Shown here one piece after another: positions 1 through 7,381 of a DNA stretch of 64,000 nucleotides (position 1 is its first letter; each line of letters opens with the position of its first letter). Position numbers and translations under genes: made by a program. The notes below the pieces were generated by a model that was not told where the DNA came from, did no database searches, and saw only the letters and a list, made by a program, of their open reading frames with translations. This DNA comes from JANNSX01 sp041397825 (GTDB lineage: Bacteria; Pseudomonadota; Alphaproteobacteria; Rhizobiales; Hyphomicrobiaceae): assembly GCA_041397825.1 (NCBI GenBank), contig JAWKVX010000002.1, positions 434,001 through 498,000 on the forward strand, in the 5' to 3' direction.

Positions 1-105
1 AGTGTCACTCAGGCCCTCGTGAGCGGCGATGAGCGCAGCATAGAAATCATCGCCCTTGCCGGAGAAGTTCTCGGCTGTGACAAGTCGCGTGGTCGGGTCA
101 GTCAT
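1..105 (-). CDS. DUF2783 family small protein, N-terminal part
   Basis: Only the first 35 codons lie in the window and the gene runs off the left edge. The start codon overlaps the stop of the upstream FAD hydroxylase in an ATGA arrangement, so the two are translationally coupled. The visible protein starts MTDPTTRLVTAENFSGKGDD and continues with FYAALIAAHEGLSD, which matches the start of the short DUF2783 proteins (about 60 residues) often found beside flavoprotein hydroxylases. A role as a coupling or accessory subunit of the hydroxylase, like MhaB beside MhaA, is inferred from position only. Confidence 0.7.
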   Translation of the reverse strand, partial: MTDPTTRLVTAENFSGKGDDFYAALIAAHEGLSDT

Positions 106-1652
106 GTCGGATATCCCAGGGCGCGACGATGGGCGGATTGGATGGCGGCGGCGTCCGGTCGGTCGAAGCGCGCGGCGACATGCTGGTCCGGGCGAATGAG
201 GTAGATGGCATCGCCGTAGCGCTGGCGCGCAGTGGCCTCACTGGTCGCGACACAATCGAGGCCGGTACCGTCAGGAGCGCGTGCCTCGCCAGTGGCCAGG
301 AGGTGAAACCTGCCGCCCAGACGCTGGAGTAGCCAGCCACCGCCAGCCGGGGCATCGAGGCACGGCGTGCCCGGCGTAAGGCCGAAACCGCCATTCGCGG
401 GCGTTTGCAACGACATGCCCGCCAACGAGCACGGTAACGACAGCCGGCCGGAATTGACGAGCCGGCGCGCGAACGGGAGATCGGCGGCCAGCCCCAGCAT
501 CTCGTCGCGAAACATGCGCTCGATGCCGGCTTTGGGCGACATGAAGTTGGTGGCCCGAGAGGAGTTCAGGATGTTCTCGTCGGCGCCGAAGGTGCGCTCC
601 TCGTCGTAGCTTTCGAGCAGTCCCGGCCCCGCCTCGCCTTTCAGGATCGACGCCAGCTTCCAAACCAGATTGTCGATGTCCTGGATGCCCCCATTACCCC
701 CACGTGCCCCGAATGGCGAGACGACATGGGCACTGTCGCCGGCGAAAATCACACGGCCATGTACGAACCGCTCGAGCCGGCGGCATTGGAACGTGTAGAC
801 CGACACCCAATCGAGCTCGAACGGTCGATCGCCGAGCATCGCCTTGAGCCGTGGGATGACCCGTTCTGGCTGTTTCTCGGCTTCCGGATCGGCGTCCGGC
901 CCAAGCTGCAGATCGATGCGATAGATGTCGTCGGGCTGCTTGTGCAGGAGCGCCGATTGTCCGGAGTGGAACGGTGGCTCGAACCAGAACCAGCGCTCGG
1001 ACGGGAAGTCGGCGGTCATCTCGACGTCGGAGATGAGGAAACGCTCTTCGAACACCCGGCCGGCGAAATCGAGCCCGAGCGCGCCTCGGACCGTCGAGCG
1101 GACACCATCACAGGCGATCAGGTAGTCAGCCTCGATCTGGTAGGTTCCATCGGGCGTCTCGACGGTTGCCCGAACACAGTCCCTCGATGGCGAGACACCG
1201 GTCACCTTGTTCTTCCAACGTAGCTCGATGAGGTCTTTGAGTTCGGCTGCGCGATCGAGCAGGTACTCCTCGACATAGTATTGCTGCAAGTTGATGAAGG
1301 CCGGCATCTTGTGGCCGGCCTCCGGCAGGAGGTCGAATGCGTAGACTTCTTTGTCCCGATGAAAAAGGCGGCCGACCTTCCAGGTGACGCCCTTCTCGAT
1401 CATCCGGTCGCCAACGCCGAGCCGGTCGAAGATCTCGAGCGTCCGCTTCGACCAGCAGATGGCGCGGCTGCCGAACGATACGACGTTGTTGTCGTCCAGC
1501 ACAACGGAGGCGATGCCATGGAGTGCCAGGTCTATGGCGGCGGCGAGACCGATTGGACCGGCCCCGACGATCGCAACGGGCCAGCGCCGGCCGGACTCCC
1601 CCGCAAGCTCCGCAGGAGCCTGGTAGGGATAGGGCTTGTAGGCATAGCGCAT
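102..1652 (-). CDS. FAD-dependent aromatic hydroxylase (PheA/MhpA/MhaA-like)
   Basis: A cytoplasmic 516-residue flavoprotein monooxygenase that probably hydroxylates an aromatic acid using NAD(P)H and O2. The FAD-binding GAGPIG motif is near residue 30, the ACDG segment near 185, and the second FAD motif (AGDSAH followed by GARGGNGG) near 315. The C-terminal thioredoxin-like extension is typical of phenol and 3-hydroxyphenylpropionate hydroxylases. The ATG at 1652 is preferred to an upstream TTG at 1673, because that TTG lies inside the predicted operator. The gene overlaps the DUF2783 gene, and its promoter carries the same operator as hmgA. 3-Hydroxyphenylacetate 6-hydroxylase, which makes homogentisate, is the best guess from context. 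Substrate specificity cannot be read from sequence. Confidence 0.85.
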   Translation of the reverse strand: MRYAYKPYPYQAPAELAGESGRRWPVAIVGAGPIGLAAAIDLALHGIASVVLDDNNVVSFGSRAICWSKRTLEIFDRLGVGDRMIEKGVTWKVGRLFHRDKEVYAFDLLPEAGHKMPAFINLQQYYVEEYLLDRAAELKDLIELRWKNKVTGVSPSRDCVRATVETPDGTYQIEADYLIACDGVRSTVRGALGLDFAGRVFEERFLISDVEMTADFPSERWFWFEPPFHSGQSALLHKQPDDIYRIDLQLGPDADPEAEKQPERVIPRLKAMLGDRPFELDWVSVYTFQCRRLERFVHGRVIFAGDSAHVVSPFGARGGNGGIQDIDNLVWKLASILKGEAGPGLLESYDEERTFGADENILNSSRATNFMSPKAGIERMFRDEMLGLAADLPFARRLVNSGRLSLPCSLAGMSLQTPANGGFGLTPGTPCLDAPAGGGWLLQRLGGRFHLLATGEARAPDGTGLDCVATSEATARQRYGDAIYLIRPDQHVAARFDRPDAAAIQSAHRRALGYPT

Positions 1653-1672
1653 CGCTTCGGTCCATATGCGCA

Positions 1673-1693
1673 AGTTGGTTGCGCGTGAAACTA
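1673..1693 (-). promoter_or_regulatory. Putative MarR operator upstream of the FAD hydroxylase
   Basis: The plus strand reads AGTTGGTTGC, GC, GTGA, A, ACTA. The only other copy I found is at 4947-4967, between marR and hmgA. The site is an imperfect palindrome (AGTT near one end, AACT near the other, GCGC in the middle). It lies 21 bp upstream of the hydroxylase ATG and overlaps the predicted -10 box. Confidence 0.55.
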
Positions 1694-1720
1694 TTTATCG
1701 CTCACCGGGCTCGCCGGCAA
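1692..1720 (-). promoter_or_regulatory. Putative sigma70-type promoter of the hydroxylase-DUF2783 operon
   Basis: Read on the minus strand, TTGCCG (1720-1715) is followed after exactly 17 bp by TAAATA (1697-1692). Transcription would start near the middle of the operator and run into the FAD hydroxylase gene. The -10 overlap with the operator fits repression by occlusion. This is a consensus match only. Confidence 0.4.
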
Positions 1721-1730
1721 CACCGCTGTA

Positions 1731-2588
1731 TCATCCTTCGGCGATAACGCTGTTTCGCAGCCTGCCCACGCCCTCGACCATAACTTCTACTATGTCCCCC
1801 GGCTTCAACCAGCGCGGCGGATCGAACCGCGCCCCTGCGCCAGTCGGCGTGCCGGTCGCGATCAGATCGCCGGGCATGAGCGTAGTGAAGGACGAGATGT
1901 AGGCGATGAGTTCAGCGATCGGGAAGGCCATCGAGGCGGTCGTATCGCTCTGGCGGAGCTCGCCGTTGACGCGGGTCTCGAGGTGCAGGTCGCAGAGATC
2001 GACAGCCGAGAGGTCGGTCTCGATCCAGGGGCCGATGGCGCCGGACCGGTCGAAGTTCTTACCCTGTGTGACGTTGAACTTACCGTGTCGGATCCAGTCG
2101 CGGACCGAGCCTTCGTTCATGATCGTCAGCCCGGCGATGTGGCGCTTCGCATCCTTGGCCGGGATGCGCCGTCCGCCCCGGCCGATGACGACGACGATCT
2201 CGCCCTCGTAGTCGAGCTCCATCGATTCCTTCGGGATGACGACCGGCCGACCGTGCGGCACGAACGACAGGGGCGTGCGCATGAAGAGGCTGGGATGCTT
2301 TGGCGCCGCGCTGCCGTCGTTGTACTCGGCGTTCCGGTTCACGTAGTTGACGCCGACGCAGATGATCTTGCCGGGATCGGGGATCGGCAGATCGAGCGGC
2401 GTCGCGCTCATGGGCAAGGCGGAGGGGGCTGCGGAGGCAATTTCCTCGGCCTGACCGAGGAGGTCCTCGGACAGAAGTCGGCGGACGCTGGTCGCCTCCG
2501 GCATCAGTGCCGTCAGGTCGACAATGCCGTCGTCGCGCGAGATGCCGACGCGAAGCTCGCCATTGTGCCGAAAGGTGGTCAGTCGCAT
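1731..2588 (-). CDS. Fumarylacetoacetate hydrolase family protein
   Basis: A 285-residue FAH-fold enzyme that hydrolyses, decarboxylates or isomerises beta-diketo or 2-oxo acids. The family core is clear: GVNYVNRNAEYN, then LDYEGEIVVVIG with the acidic metal ligands, NEGSVRDWIRHGKF, TQGKNFD, and the terminal GDLIATGTPTG signature. The ATG at 2588 has an AGGA ribosome-binding site and starts the usual MRLTTFR N-terminus; the longer open frame upstream runs through intergenic repeats. It is divergent from a CHM-isomerase gene, which suggests a step of homoprotocatechuate-type meta-cleavage (HpaG-like), but fumarylpyruvate hydrolase is also possible. Confidence 0.85.
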   Translation of the reverse strand: MRLTTFRHNGELRVGISRDDGIVDLTALMPEATSVRRLLSEDLLGQAEEIASAAPSALPMSATPLDLPIPDPGKIICVGVNYVNRNAEYNDGSAAPKHPSLFMRTPLSFVPHGRPVVIPKESMELDYEGEIVVVIGRGGRRIPAKDAKRHIAGLTIMNEGSVRDWIRHGKFNVTQGKNFDRSGAIGPWIETDLSAVDLCDLHLETRVNGELRQSDTTASMAFPIAELIAYISSFTTLMPGDLIATGTPTGAGARFDPPRWLKPGDIVEVMVEGVGRLRNSVIAEG

Positions 2589-2648
2589 GCCCGGATCCTC
2601 GCTTCCGTTGGTCGCAGTGCAGCTCATGCGCCGGCTGGTGTCGCATTC

Positions 2649-2665
2649 TCCGACCGCAGGTCGGA
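2649..2665. repeat. Perfect 7-bp inverted repeat, 3-bp spacer
   Basis: TCCGACC, spacer GCA, GGTCGGA, in the 160-bp gap between the divergent FAH-family and CHM-isomerase genes. It could be half of a regulatory region or an RNA hairpin in the leader of the minus-strand gene. No T-run follows, so a terminator is unlikely. Confidence 0.45.
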
Positions 2666-2668
2666 CCA

Positions 2669-2691
2669 GAATTGCCAACATCCGGCAATTC
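2669..2691. promoter_or_regulatory. Perfect 8-bp inverted repeat, candidate operator
   Basis: GAATTGCC, spacer AACATCC, GGCAATTC. The 15-bp centre-to-centre spacing of the arms suits a dimeric repressor. It sits between the two divergent promoters 3 bp from the previous repeat, and a further TTCGGCAAC half-site follows. It does not match the operator at 4947-4967, so a different regulator is implied. Confidence 0.45.
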
Positions 2692-2748
2692 GGCAACTGT
2701 GCGGGACCGCCACAGCTCTCTGGGGCGACCGGACGTAGAGGGTCGTGC

Positions 2749-3138
2749 ATGCCACATTTCATCATCGACTACTCGGCCAACCTCGACCGCGAGATTGATC
2801 TCGAGGCCCTCGTCGATTGCGTCCGTCGGGCGGCGGTCGCGACGGGGATCTTCCCGATTGGCGGTATTCGGGTCAGAGCGCACAAGGCTGAGGTCTCCGG
2901 GATCGCAGACGGGACGCCCGACTATGCTTTCCTGGATATGACCTTACGGCTGGCGACCGGTCGCTCGCTTCAGGCTCGCAAACAGGCTGGCGACGCCGTC
3001 TTTCAGGCACTCAGCGATCATCTTGATCCGGTGTTCGCGCGTCGACGGATCGCGCTCTCCTTCGAGATCAAGGAGATCGATCCGGAACTCTCATGGAAAC
3101 GGAACTCGATTCACGAGCATCTGAAGACGAAGACGTGA
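2749..3138 (+). CDS. 5-carboxymethyl-2-hydroxymuconate delta-isomerase
   Basis: A 129-residue CHMI-family protein of the tautomerase superfamily, which ketonises 5-carboxymethyl-2-hydroxymuconate in homoprotocatechuate degradation. The start MPHFIIDYSANL places the catalytic proline at position 2 after Met removal. FPIGGIRVRAHKAE, HLDPVFARRRIALSFEI and the final SIHEHLK are family landmarks, and the length matches HpaF/HpcD. The ATG at 2749 is chosen because Pro2 must be N-terminal, and a GAGGG ribosome-binding site precedes it. The ring-cleavage dioxygenase and later pathway genes are absent here, so the substrate may be supplied from elsewhere in the genome. Confidence 0.88.
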   Translation: MPHFIIDYSANLDREIDLEALVDCVRRAAVATGIFPIGGIRVRAHKAEVSGIADGTPDYAFLDMTLRLATGRSLQARKQAGDAVFQALSDHLDPVFARRRIALSFEIKEIDPELSWKRNSIHEHLKTKT

Positions 3139-3156
3139 GCCGGGCCGGGTGGACGT

Positions 3157-3783
3157 TCAGCCTTGCGCCCGTCCGATGGTAGCGGTCGCGACGCCGGCTC
3201 CGATCAGCAGACTGCCACCGATCCGGTTGATCAGCCTGATCGCCGGTGCGCTGCGGATGATCGAGCGCGCGCGGGCGGCAACCAGGCCATAGCCAATGGC
3301 ATTGGCGAAAGCCAGGGTCAGGAACGTCGCCTCGAAGACGATCATCTGCGTCAGAAAGGGACGGGACGTATCCAGAAACTGCGGCAGGAAGGCGACAAAG
3401 AAGGTGATGCTCTTCGGATTGAGCGCTGTGACGATCCACGCATGGCCGACCATTCGCGCGGTTGACGTGACGTCCTTTCGAGGTTTGGCCTCGAGAGTGC
3501 TGCCGGCGCGCCAGAGCTTGATGCCAAGCCAGACCAGATAGGCCGCGCCGATCCATTTGAGCCCCGTGAACAGGACGGCAGAGGCTGACAGGAGCGCACC
3601 GATCCCGAGGAGCGACAGCGTCATGGCGGTGAAATCGCCGAGCGCCACGCCGATAGCCATCGGCAAGGCGGCGCGCCATCCCTGGCCGAGCGCATAGGAG
3701 ACGACGAGGAGGATCGTCGGGCCCGGAATGATGAGCAGAACGGATGTGGCAAGGGCGAATGCCAGCCAGGCTTCGAAGGTCAT
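3157..3783 (-). CDS. LysE/RhtB family exporter
   Basis: A 208-residue inner-membrane protein with about six hydrophobic helices and the LysE-family start, PGPTILLVVSYALGQGWRAA near residue 21. GLKWIGAAYLVWLGIKLWR near residue 75 and the NPKSITFFVAFLPQF segment near 120 are also characteristic. It probably exports an amino acid or small acid. It lies 33 bp after maiA and probably belongs to the marR-maiA operon, so it may relieve amino-acid stress during tyrosine or phenylalanine catabolism; that is inference. Confidence 0.85.
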   Translation of the reverse strand: MTFEAWLAFALATSVLLIIPGPTILLVVSYALGQGWRAALPMAIGVALGDFTAMTLSLLGIGALLSASAVLFTGLKWIGAAYLVWLGIKLWRAGSTLEAKPRKDVTSTARMVGHAWIVTALNPKSITFFVAFLPQFLDTSRPFLTQMIVFEATFLTLAFANAIGYGLVAARARSIIRSAPAIRLINRIGGSLLIGAGVATATIGRAQG

Positions 3784-3816
3784 GGATCAGGTCTCCACAT
3801 CGGATCGGCCTCGAAG

Positions 3817-4455
3817 TTATTCCGCATCGGCCTGCCGCATCGGCTGTGCGGCAGCGAAGGCGTCGAGTTTCTGACAGGCCGCATCGACTGCGAGCACCTT
3901 CGGCAGATGCTCGAGTGAAATGGCAAAACGGCGCGCATTGAACACCTGCGGAACGAGACAGACATCGGCGAGAGTGACATTCGCCCCGAAGCAATAGGGG
4001 CCGCCCGCGATCATCTCCTCGATCGGCTCGAGTCCACCGGCCAAGATCCAATGCCTGATCCATTGATCAACGGCCGGTTGCGGCTGAGCGAGCGGACCCT
4101 TCAGATAGTTCAGGACCCGCAGATTGTTCAGTGGGTGGATATCGCAGGCGATCGCCAGTGCCACGGCACGGACTTTGGCCGCCGCGATCGGATCGGCTGG
4201 TAGCAGCCTCGGCTCCGGCCGCAGCTGATCCAGATACTCGATGATGGCGAGCGATTGGGTGATCACCGTACCGTCGTCGAGCGCGAGGGCCGGCACCAGG
4301 GCCTGCGGGTTCTTGGCGAGGTAGGCCGGCAGCTTCTGCCGACCACCGTCCTTGACGAGATGCACTGGCACGTGCTCAACGGCGATGCTCTTGAGATTGA
4401 GAGCGATGCGGACGCGATAGGCGGCCGAGGATCGGAAGTAGCCATAGAGCTTCAT
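3817..4455 (-). CDS. maiA: Maleylacetoacetate isomerase
   Basis: A 212-residue zeta-class glutathione transferase that isomerises maleylacetoacetate to fumarylacetoacetate between HmgA and fumarylacetoacetase. The zeta signature SSAAYRVRIALNLK starts at residue 9 and carries the active-site serines. ITQSLAIIEYLD near 65, CDIHPLNNLRVL near 105 and the C-terminal GANVTLADVCLVPQVFNA segment are all typical. Its start overlaps the marR stop by 4 bp, so both are made from one transcript divergent from hmgA. The position in the homogentisate cluster makes the assignment firm. Confidence 0.93.
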   Translation of the reverse strand: MKLYGYFRSSAAYRVRIALNLKSIAVEHVPVHLVKDGGRQKLPAYLAKNPQALVPALALDDGTVITQSLAIIEYLDQLRPEPRLLPADPIAAAKVRAVALAIACDIHPLNNLRVLNYLKGPLAQPQPAVDQWIRHWILAGGLEPIEEMIAGGPYCFGANVTLADVCLVPQVFNARRFAISLEHLPKVLAVDAACQKLDAFAAAQPMRQADAE

Positions 4456-4934
4456 AGGGGTTCCTCCTCGTCGAGCTCGAGCGAGACCTCGAGGCGCGTC
4501 AGTGCCGACAGAAACTCTCGACGTTGGCCAGCGGGCAACCGATTGAGCATCGCTCGCTCCTCGGCGAGCACCAAGGGGACGATCTCGCGCATCAGCTCAT
4601 CTCCCTTGTCGCTGAGCCGCAGGACGATCTCGCGTCCGTCACTCGCTGAGCCCTCACGCTCGATCAAGCCACGCTGCGTCAATGCGGCGACCGCCCGGCT
4701 GATCGTTGATTTGTGGGTGCGGGTCGAGGCGACGATCGCTTGCGCCGTCGCCGTACCTCGGCTCGACAGCGTGGCGAGCACCCGCCATTCCGGAATGTCG
4801 AGGCCGTACCGGTCGCCATAGATGGCCGAGATCCGGCGGCTCACCTCCGATGCCAGCCGGTTCAGCCGGAACGGCAGAAAGCTTGCGAGGCGGATCTGCG
4901 ACTGGATTCGAGGCTTTCCGCTTGATTGCGTCAT
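4452..4934 (-). CDS. MarR family transcriptional regulator, likely local repressor
   Basis: A 160-residue winged-helix regulator. LNRLASEVSRRISAIYGDRYGLDIPEW is the dimerisation helix and start of the domain, followed by TRTHKSTISRAVAALTQRGL (recognition helix) and the wing SASDGREIVLRLSDKGDEL. The ATG at 4934 is chosen over an upstream TTG at 4958, which lies inside the predicted operator. It is divergent from hmgA with a 74-bp gap holding the operator, so it probably represses hmgA-fah-mbl, itself and maiA, and also the hydroxylase operon at 1.6 kb. The inducer is presumably homogentisate or a precursor; this is inferred. Confidence 0.88.
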   Translation of the reverse strand: MTQSSGKPRIQSQIRLASFLPFRLNRLASEVSRRISAIYGDRYGLDIPEWRVLATLSSRGTATAQAIVASTRTHKSTISRAVAALTQRGLIEREGSASDGREIVLRLSDKGDELMREIVPLVLAEERAMLNRLPAGQRREFLSALTRLEVSLELDEEEPL

Positions 4935-4949
4935 GACCGGGTATATAGT
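4922..4949 (+). promoter_or_regulatory. Putative hmgA promoter
   Basis: TTGATT (4922-4927) and TATAGT (4944-4949) are separated by 16 bp and point toward hmgA, about 60 bp upstream of its ATG. The -10 box overlaps the left end of the MarR operator. Confidence 0.45.
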
Positions 4950-4967
4950 TGGTTGCAAGTGAGACTA
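4947..4967 (+). promoter_or_regulatory. Putative MarR operator between marR and hmgA
   Basis: AGTTGGTTGC, AA, GTGA, G, ACTA: an imperfect palindrome identical to the site at 1673-1693 at all positions except two central bases and one other. It covers the predicted start point of hmgA transcription and ends 13 bp from the marR ATG on the other side, so binding would also affect marR. Confidence 0.6.
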
Positions 4968-5008
4968 GTTCCACGCACCCCACACGTCCAGCCGCCGGGA
5001 GAGCCCGT

Positions 5009-6355
5009 ATGAACGTTCATGAGCGCGCGCCTTCGCCTGCCCATCGCACGCTCGCGACCGCCGAAGGCTATATGCCCGGTTTCGGCAACGATTTCGAGAC
5101 CGAAGCACTCCCGGGGGCCCTGCCGCAAGGGCAAAACTCACCCCAGCGTTGCGCCTACGGCCTTTATGCTGAGCAACTCTCGGGCTCGCCGTTCACGGCG
5201 CCGCGTGGGACGAACGAGCGGTCATGGCTTTACCGGATCCGGCCGTCGGTTCGTCACGTCGAGCGCTTCAAGCGGATCGATCTACCCTTCTGGAAGACCG
5301 CACCTGCGACCGAGGAGCACGATCTGCCCATCGGCCCGCTCCGGTGGAGCCCGCCGCCGTTGCCGGAAGGCAAGCTCACCTTCCTCGATGGCGTCCGCAC
5401 CATGACGACGGCTGGAGACGTCAACACCCAGGCCGGCATGTCGACCGGCATCTACTTCGCCACCGAATCGATGGTGGATGACTATTTCTTTAATGCCGAC
5501 GGCGAGCTGCTGATCGTGCCGCAGAGCGGCCGTCTCGTCGTCTTCACCGAGCTCGGCCGGATCGAGATCGTCCCTGGTGAGATCATGATCTTGCCGCGCG
5601 GTATGAAGATGAAGGTCGAGCTCGTCGATGGCCCGGCGCGCGGTTACATCTGTGAGAACTATGGCGCCAAGTTCACGCTGCCGAACCGTGGTCCAATCGG
5701 CGCCAACTGCCTCGCCAACTCGCGAGACTTCAAGACGCCCGTCGCTGCCTTCGAGGACAAGGAGACGCCGTGCCGCGTCACCGTCAAGTGGTGCGGGAAG
5801 TTCTACGTCACCGAGATCGGCCATTCGCCGCTCGACGTTGTCGCTTGGCATGGCAACTATGCCCCCTACAAATATGACTTGAGAACATTCTCGCCGGTGG
5901 GGGCGCTGCTGTTCGACCATCCCGATCCGTCGATCTTCACCGTCATCACGGCGCCGTCGGGCGAGGAGGGCACGGCAAATATCGACTTCGTCATCTTCCC
6001 CGAGCGCTGGATGGTCGCCGAACATTCCTTCCGGCCGCCTTGGTATCACTTGAATATCATGAGCGAGTTCATGGGGCTGATTTATGGACAATACGATGCG
6101 AAGCCGGAAGGCTTCGTGCCCGGCGGCATGAGCCTCCACAACTGCATGCTACCGCATGGGCCCGACACGCAGGCCTTCGAGCATGCCTCGGCGATGGACC
6201 TGAAGCCGGTCAAATTATCCGACACCATGGCCTTCATGTTCGAGACCCGTTACCCTCAGCATCTCACTCGTTATGCCGCAACCCTCGAAACACTACAGGA
6301 TGGCTATGCTGATTGCTGGAAGGGCCTCGATCGCAAGTTCGACGGCCGGCCCTAG
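5009..6355 (+). CDS. hmgA: Homogentisate 1,2-dioxygenase
   Basis: A 448-residue cupin-type Fe(II) dioxygenase that opens the homogentisate ring to maleylacetoacetate. GYMPGFGNDFETEALPGALP near residue 22, GLYAEQLSGSPFTAPR near 52, PPWYHLNIMSEFMGLIYG (His and Glu iron ligands) near 340 and MSLHNCMLPHGPD near 375 are all landmarks of the family, and the length matches. The ATG at 5009 follows a GGGAG site; the open frame before it covers the promoter. It heads the operon hmgA-fahA-MBL and is divergent from marR-maiA. Confidence 0.97.
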   Translation: MNVHERAPSPAHRTLATAEGYMPGFGNDFETEALPGALPQGQNSPQRCAYGLYAEQLSGSPFTAPRGTNERSWLYRIRPSVRHVERFKRIDLPFWKTAPATEEHDLPIGPLRWSPPPLPEGKLTFLDGVRTMTTAGDVNTQAGMSTGIYFATESMVDDYFFNADGELLIVPQSGRLVVFTELGRIEIVPGEIMILPRGMKMKVELVDGPARGYICENYGAKFTLPNRGPIGANCLANSRDFKTPVAAFEDKETPCRVTVKWCGKFYVTEIGHSPLDVVAWHGNYAPYKYDLRTFSPVGALLFDHPDPSIFTVITAPSGEEGTANIDFVIFPERWMVAEHSFRPPWYHLNIMSEFMGLIYGQYDAKPEGFVPGGMSLHNCMLPHGPDTQAFEHASAMDLKPVKLSDTMAFMFETRYPQHLTRYAATLETLQDGYADCWKGLDRKFDGRP

Positions 6356-6367
6356 GACAACTCCAAG

Positions 6368-7381
6368 ATGAAACTTGCCTCGTTGAAGAGCGGCCGGGAC
6401 GGCAGGCTCGTCGTCGTCTCGAAGGATCTGACACGCGCCATCGAGGCGAGCGACATCGCCTCGACTTTGCAGGGCGCGTTGGACGACTGGGCGCGAGCGG
6501 CACCGAGGCTCGCCGCGCTCGCCGAGCAGGTTGAGCTCGGCTCGGTCGCGACTTTCCGCTTTCGCGAGCACGACTGCGCCTCGCCCCTACCCCGCGCCTA
6601 TCAATGGGCGGATGGCTCGGCCTATGTGAACCATGTCGAGCTGGTTCGGAAGGCGCGCGGGGCCGACATGCCCCCATCCTTCTGGACCGATCCGCTGATG
6701 TACCAGGGCGGCTCCGATACCTTCATCGGCCCGCGTGATCCGATTGCCCTTCCGGGTGACGAAAGTCTCGGCCTCGACCTCGAGGCGGAGATTGTGGTTG
6801 TCACCGACGACGTGCCGATGGGGATCTCGGCCGAGGCCGCGCGCGGCCACATCAAGCTCGTCATGCTGGTCAACGACGTGACGTTGCGGGGGCTCACCGC
6901 TGCGGAACTCGCCAAGGGTTTCGGGTTCTTCCAGTCGAAACCGTCATCGGCCTTTTCGCCGGTGGCCGTCACCCCGGATGAGCTCGGCGATCGATGGGAT
7001 GGGGGCAGGCTGTCTCTGCCATTGCTCTCCTTCGTCAACGGCGAGCCGCTTGGCAAGCCCGATGCCGGTAGCGACATGACGTTCGATTTCGGCCGACTCA
7101 TTGCTCATGCGGCCCGCACGCGCGCGCTTTCTGCCGGCAGCCTCGTCGGCTCGGGCACGGTCTCCAACAAGGCTGCCGACGGCGGGCCGGGCAAGCCCAT
7201 CCGTGACGGAGGCGTCGGCTATTCCTGTCTCGCCGAACAGCGCGTTGTGGAGACGATCCTGCAAGGCAAGGCCAGAACGCCCTTTCTGAAGCCCGGCGAC
7301 ACCGTTCGCATCGAGATGCTTGATGACAAGCGCCATTCGATTTTCGGCGCGATCGAGCAGGAGGTCCGCGCTCATGGCTAA
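6368..7381 (+). CDS. fahA: Fumarylacetoacetase (bacterial FAH type)
   Basis: A 337-residue enzyme that splits fumarylacetoacetate to fumarate and acetoacetate, the last step of the homogentisate route. It begins MKLASLKSGRDGRLVVVSKD and contains PRAYQWADGSAYVNHVELVRKARG, a LDLEAEIVVVTDDVP metal-ligand stretch, FFQSKPSSAFSPVAVTPDEL and the substrate-loop SLVGSGTVSN. This layout is that of the long bacterial FAH family found beside hmgA, different from the shorter FAH protein at 1731-2588. It starts 12 bp after hmgA, and its end overlaps the next gene by 8 bp. Confidence 0.92.
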   Translation: MKLASLKSGRDGRLVVVSKDLTRAIEASDIASTLQGALDDWARAAPRLAALAEQVELGSVATFRFREHDCASPLPRAYQWADGSAYVNHVELVRKARGADMPPSFWTDPLMYQGGSDTFIGPRDPIALPGDESLGLDLEAEIVVVTDDVPMGISAEAARGHIKLVMLVNDVTLRGLTAAELAKGFGFFQSKPSSAFSPVAVTPDELGDRWDGGRLSLPLLSFVNGEPLGKPDAGSDMTFDFGRLIAHAARTRALSAGSLVGSGTVSNKAADGGPGKPIRDGGVGYSCLAEQRVVETILQGKARTPFLKPGDTVRIEMLDDKRHSIFGAIEQEVRAHG

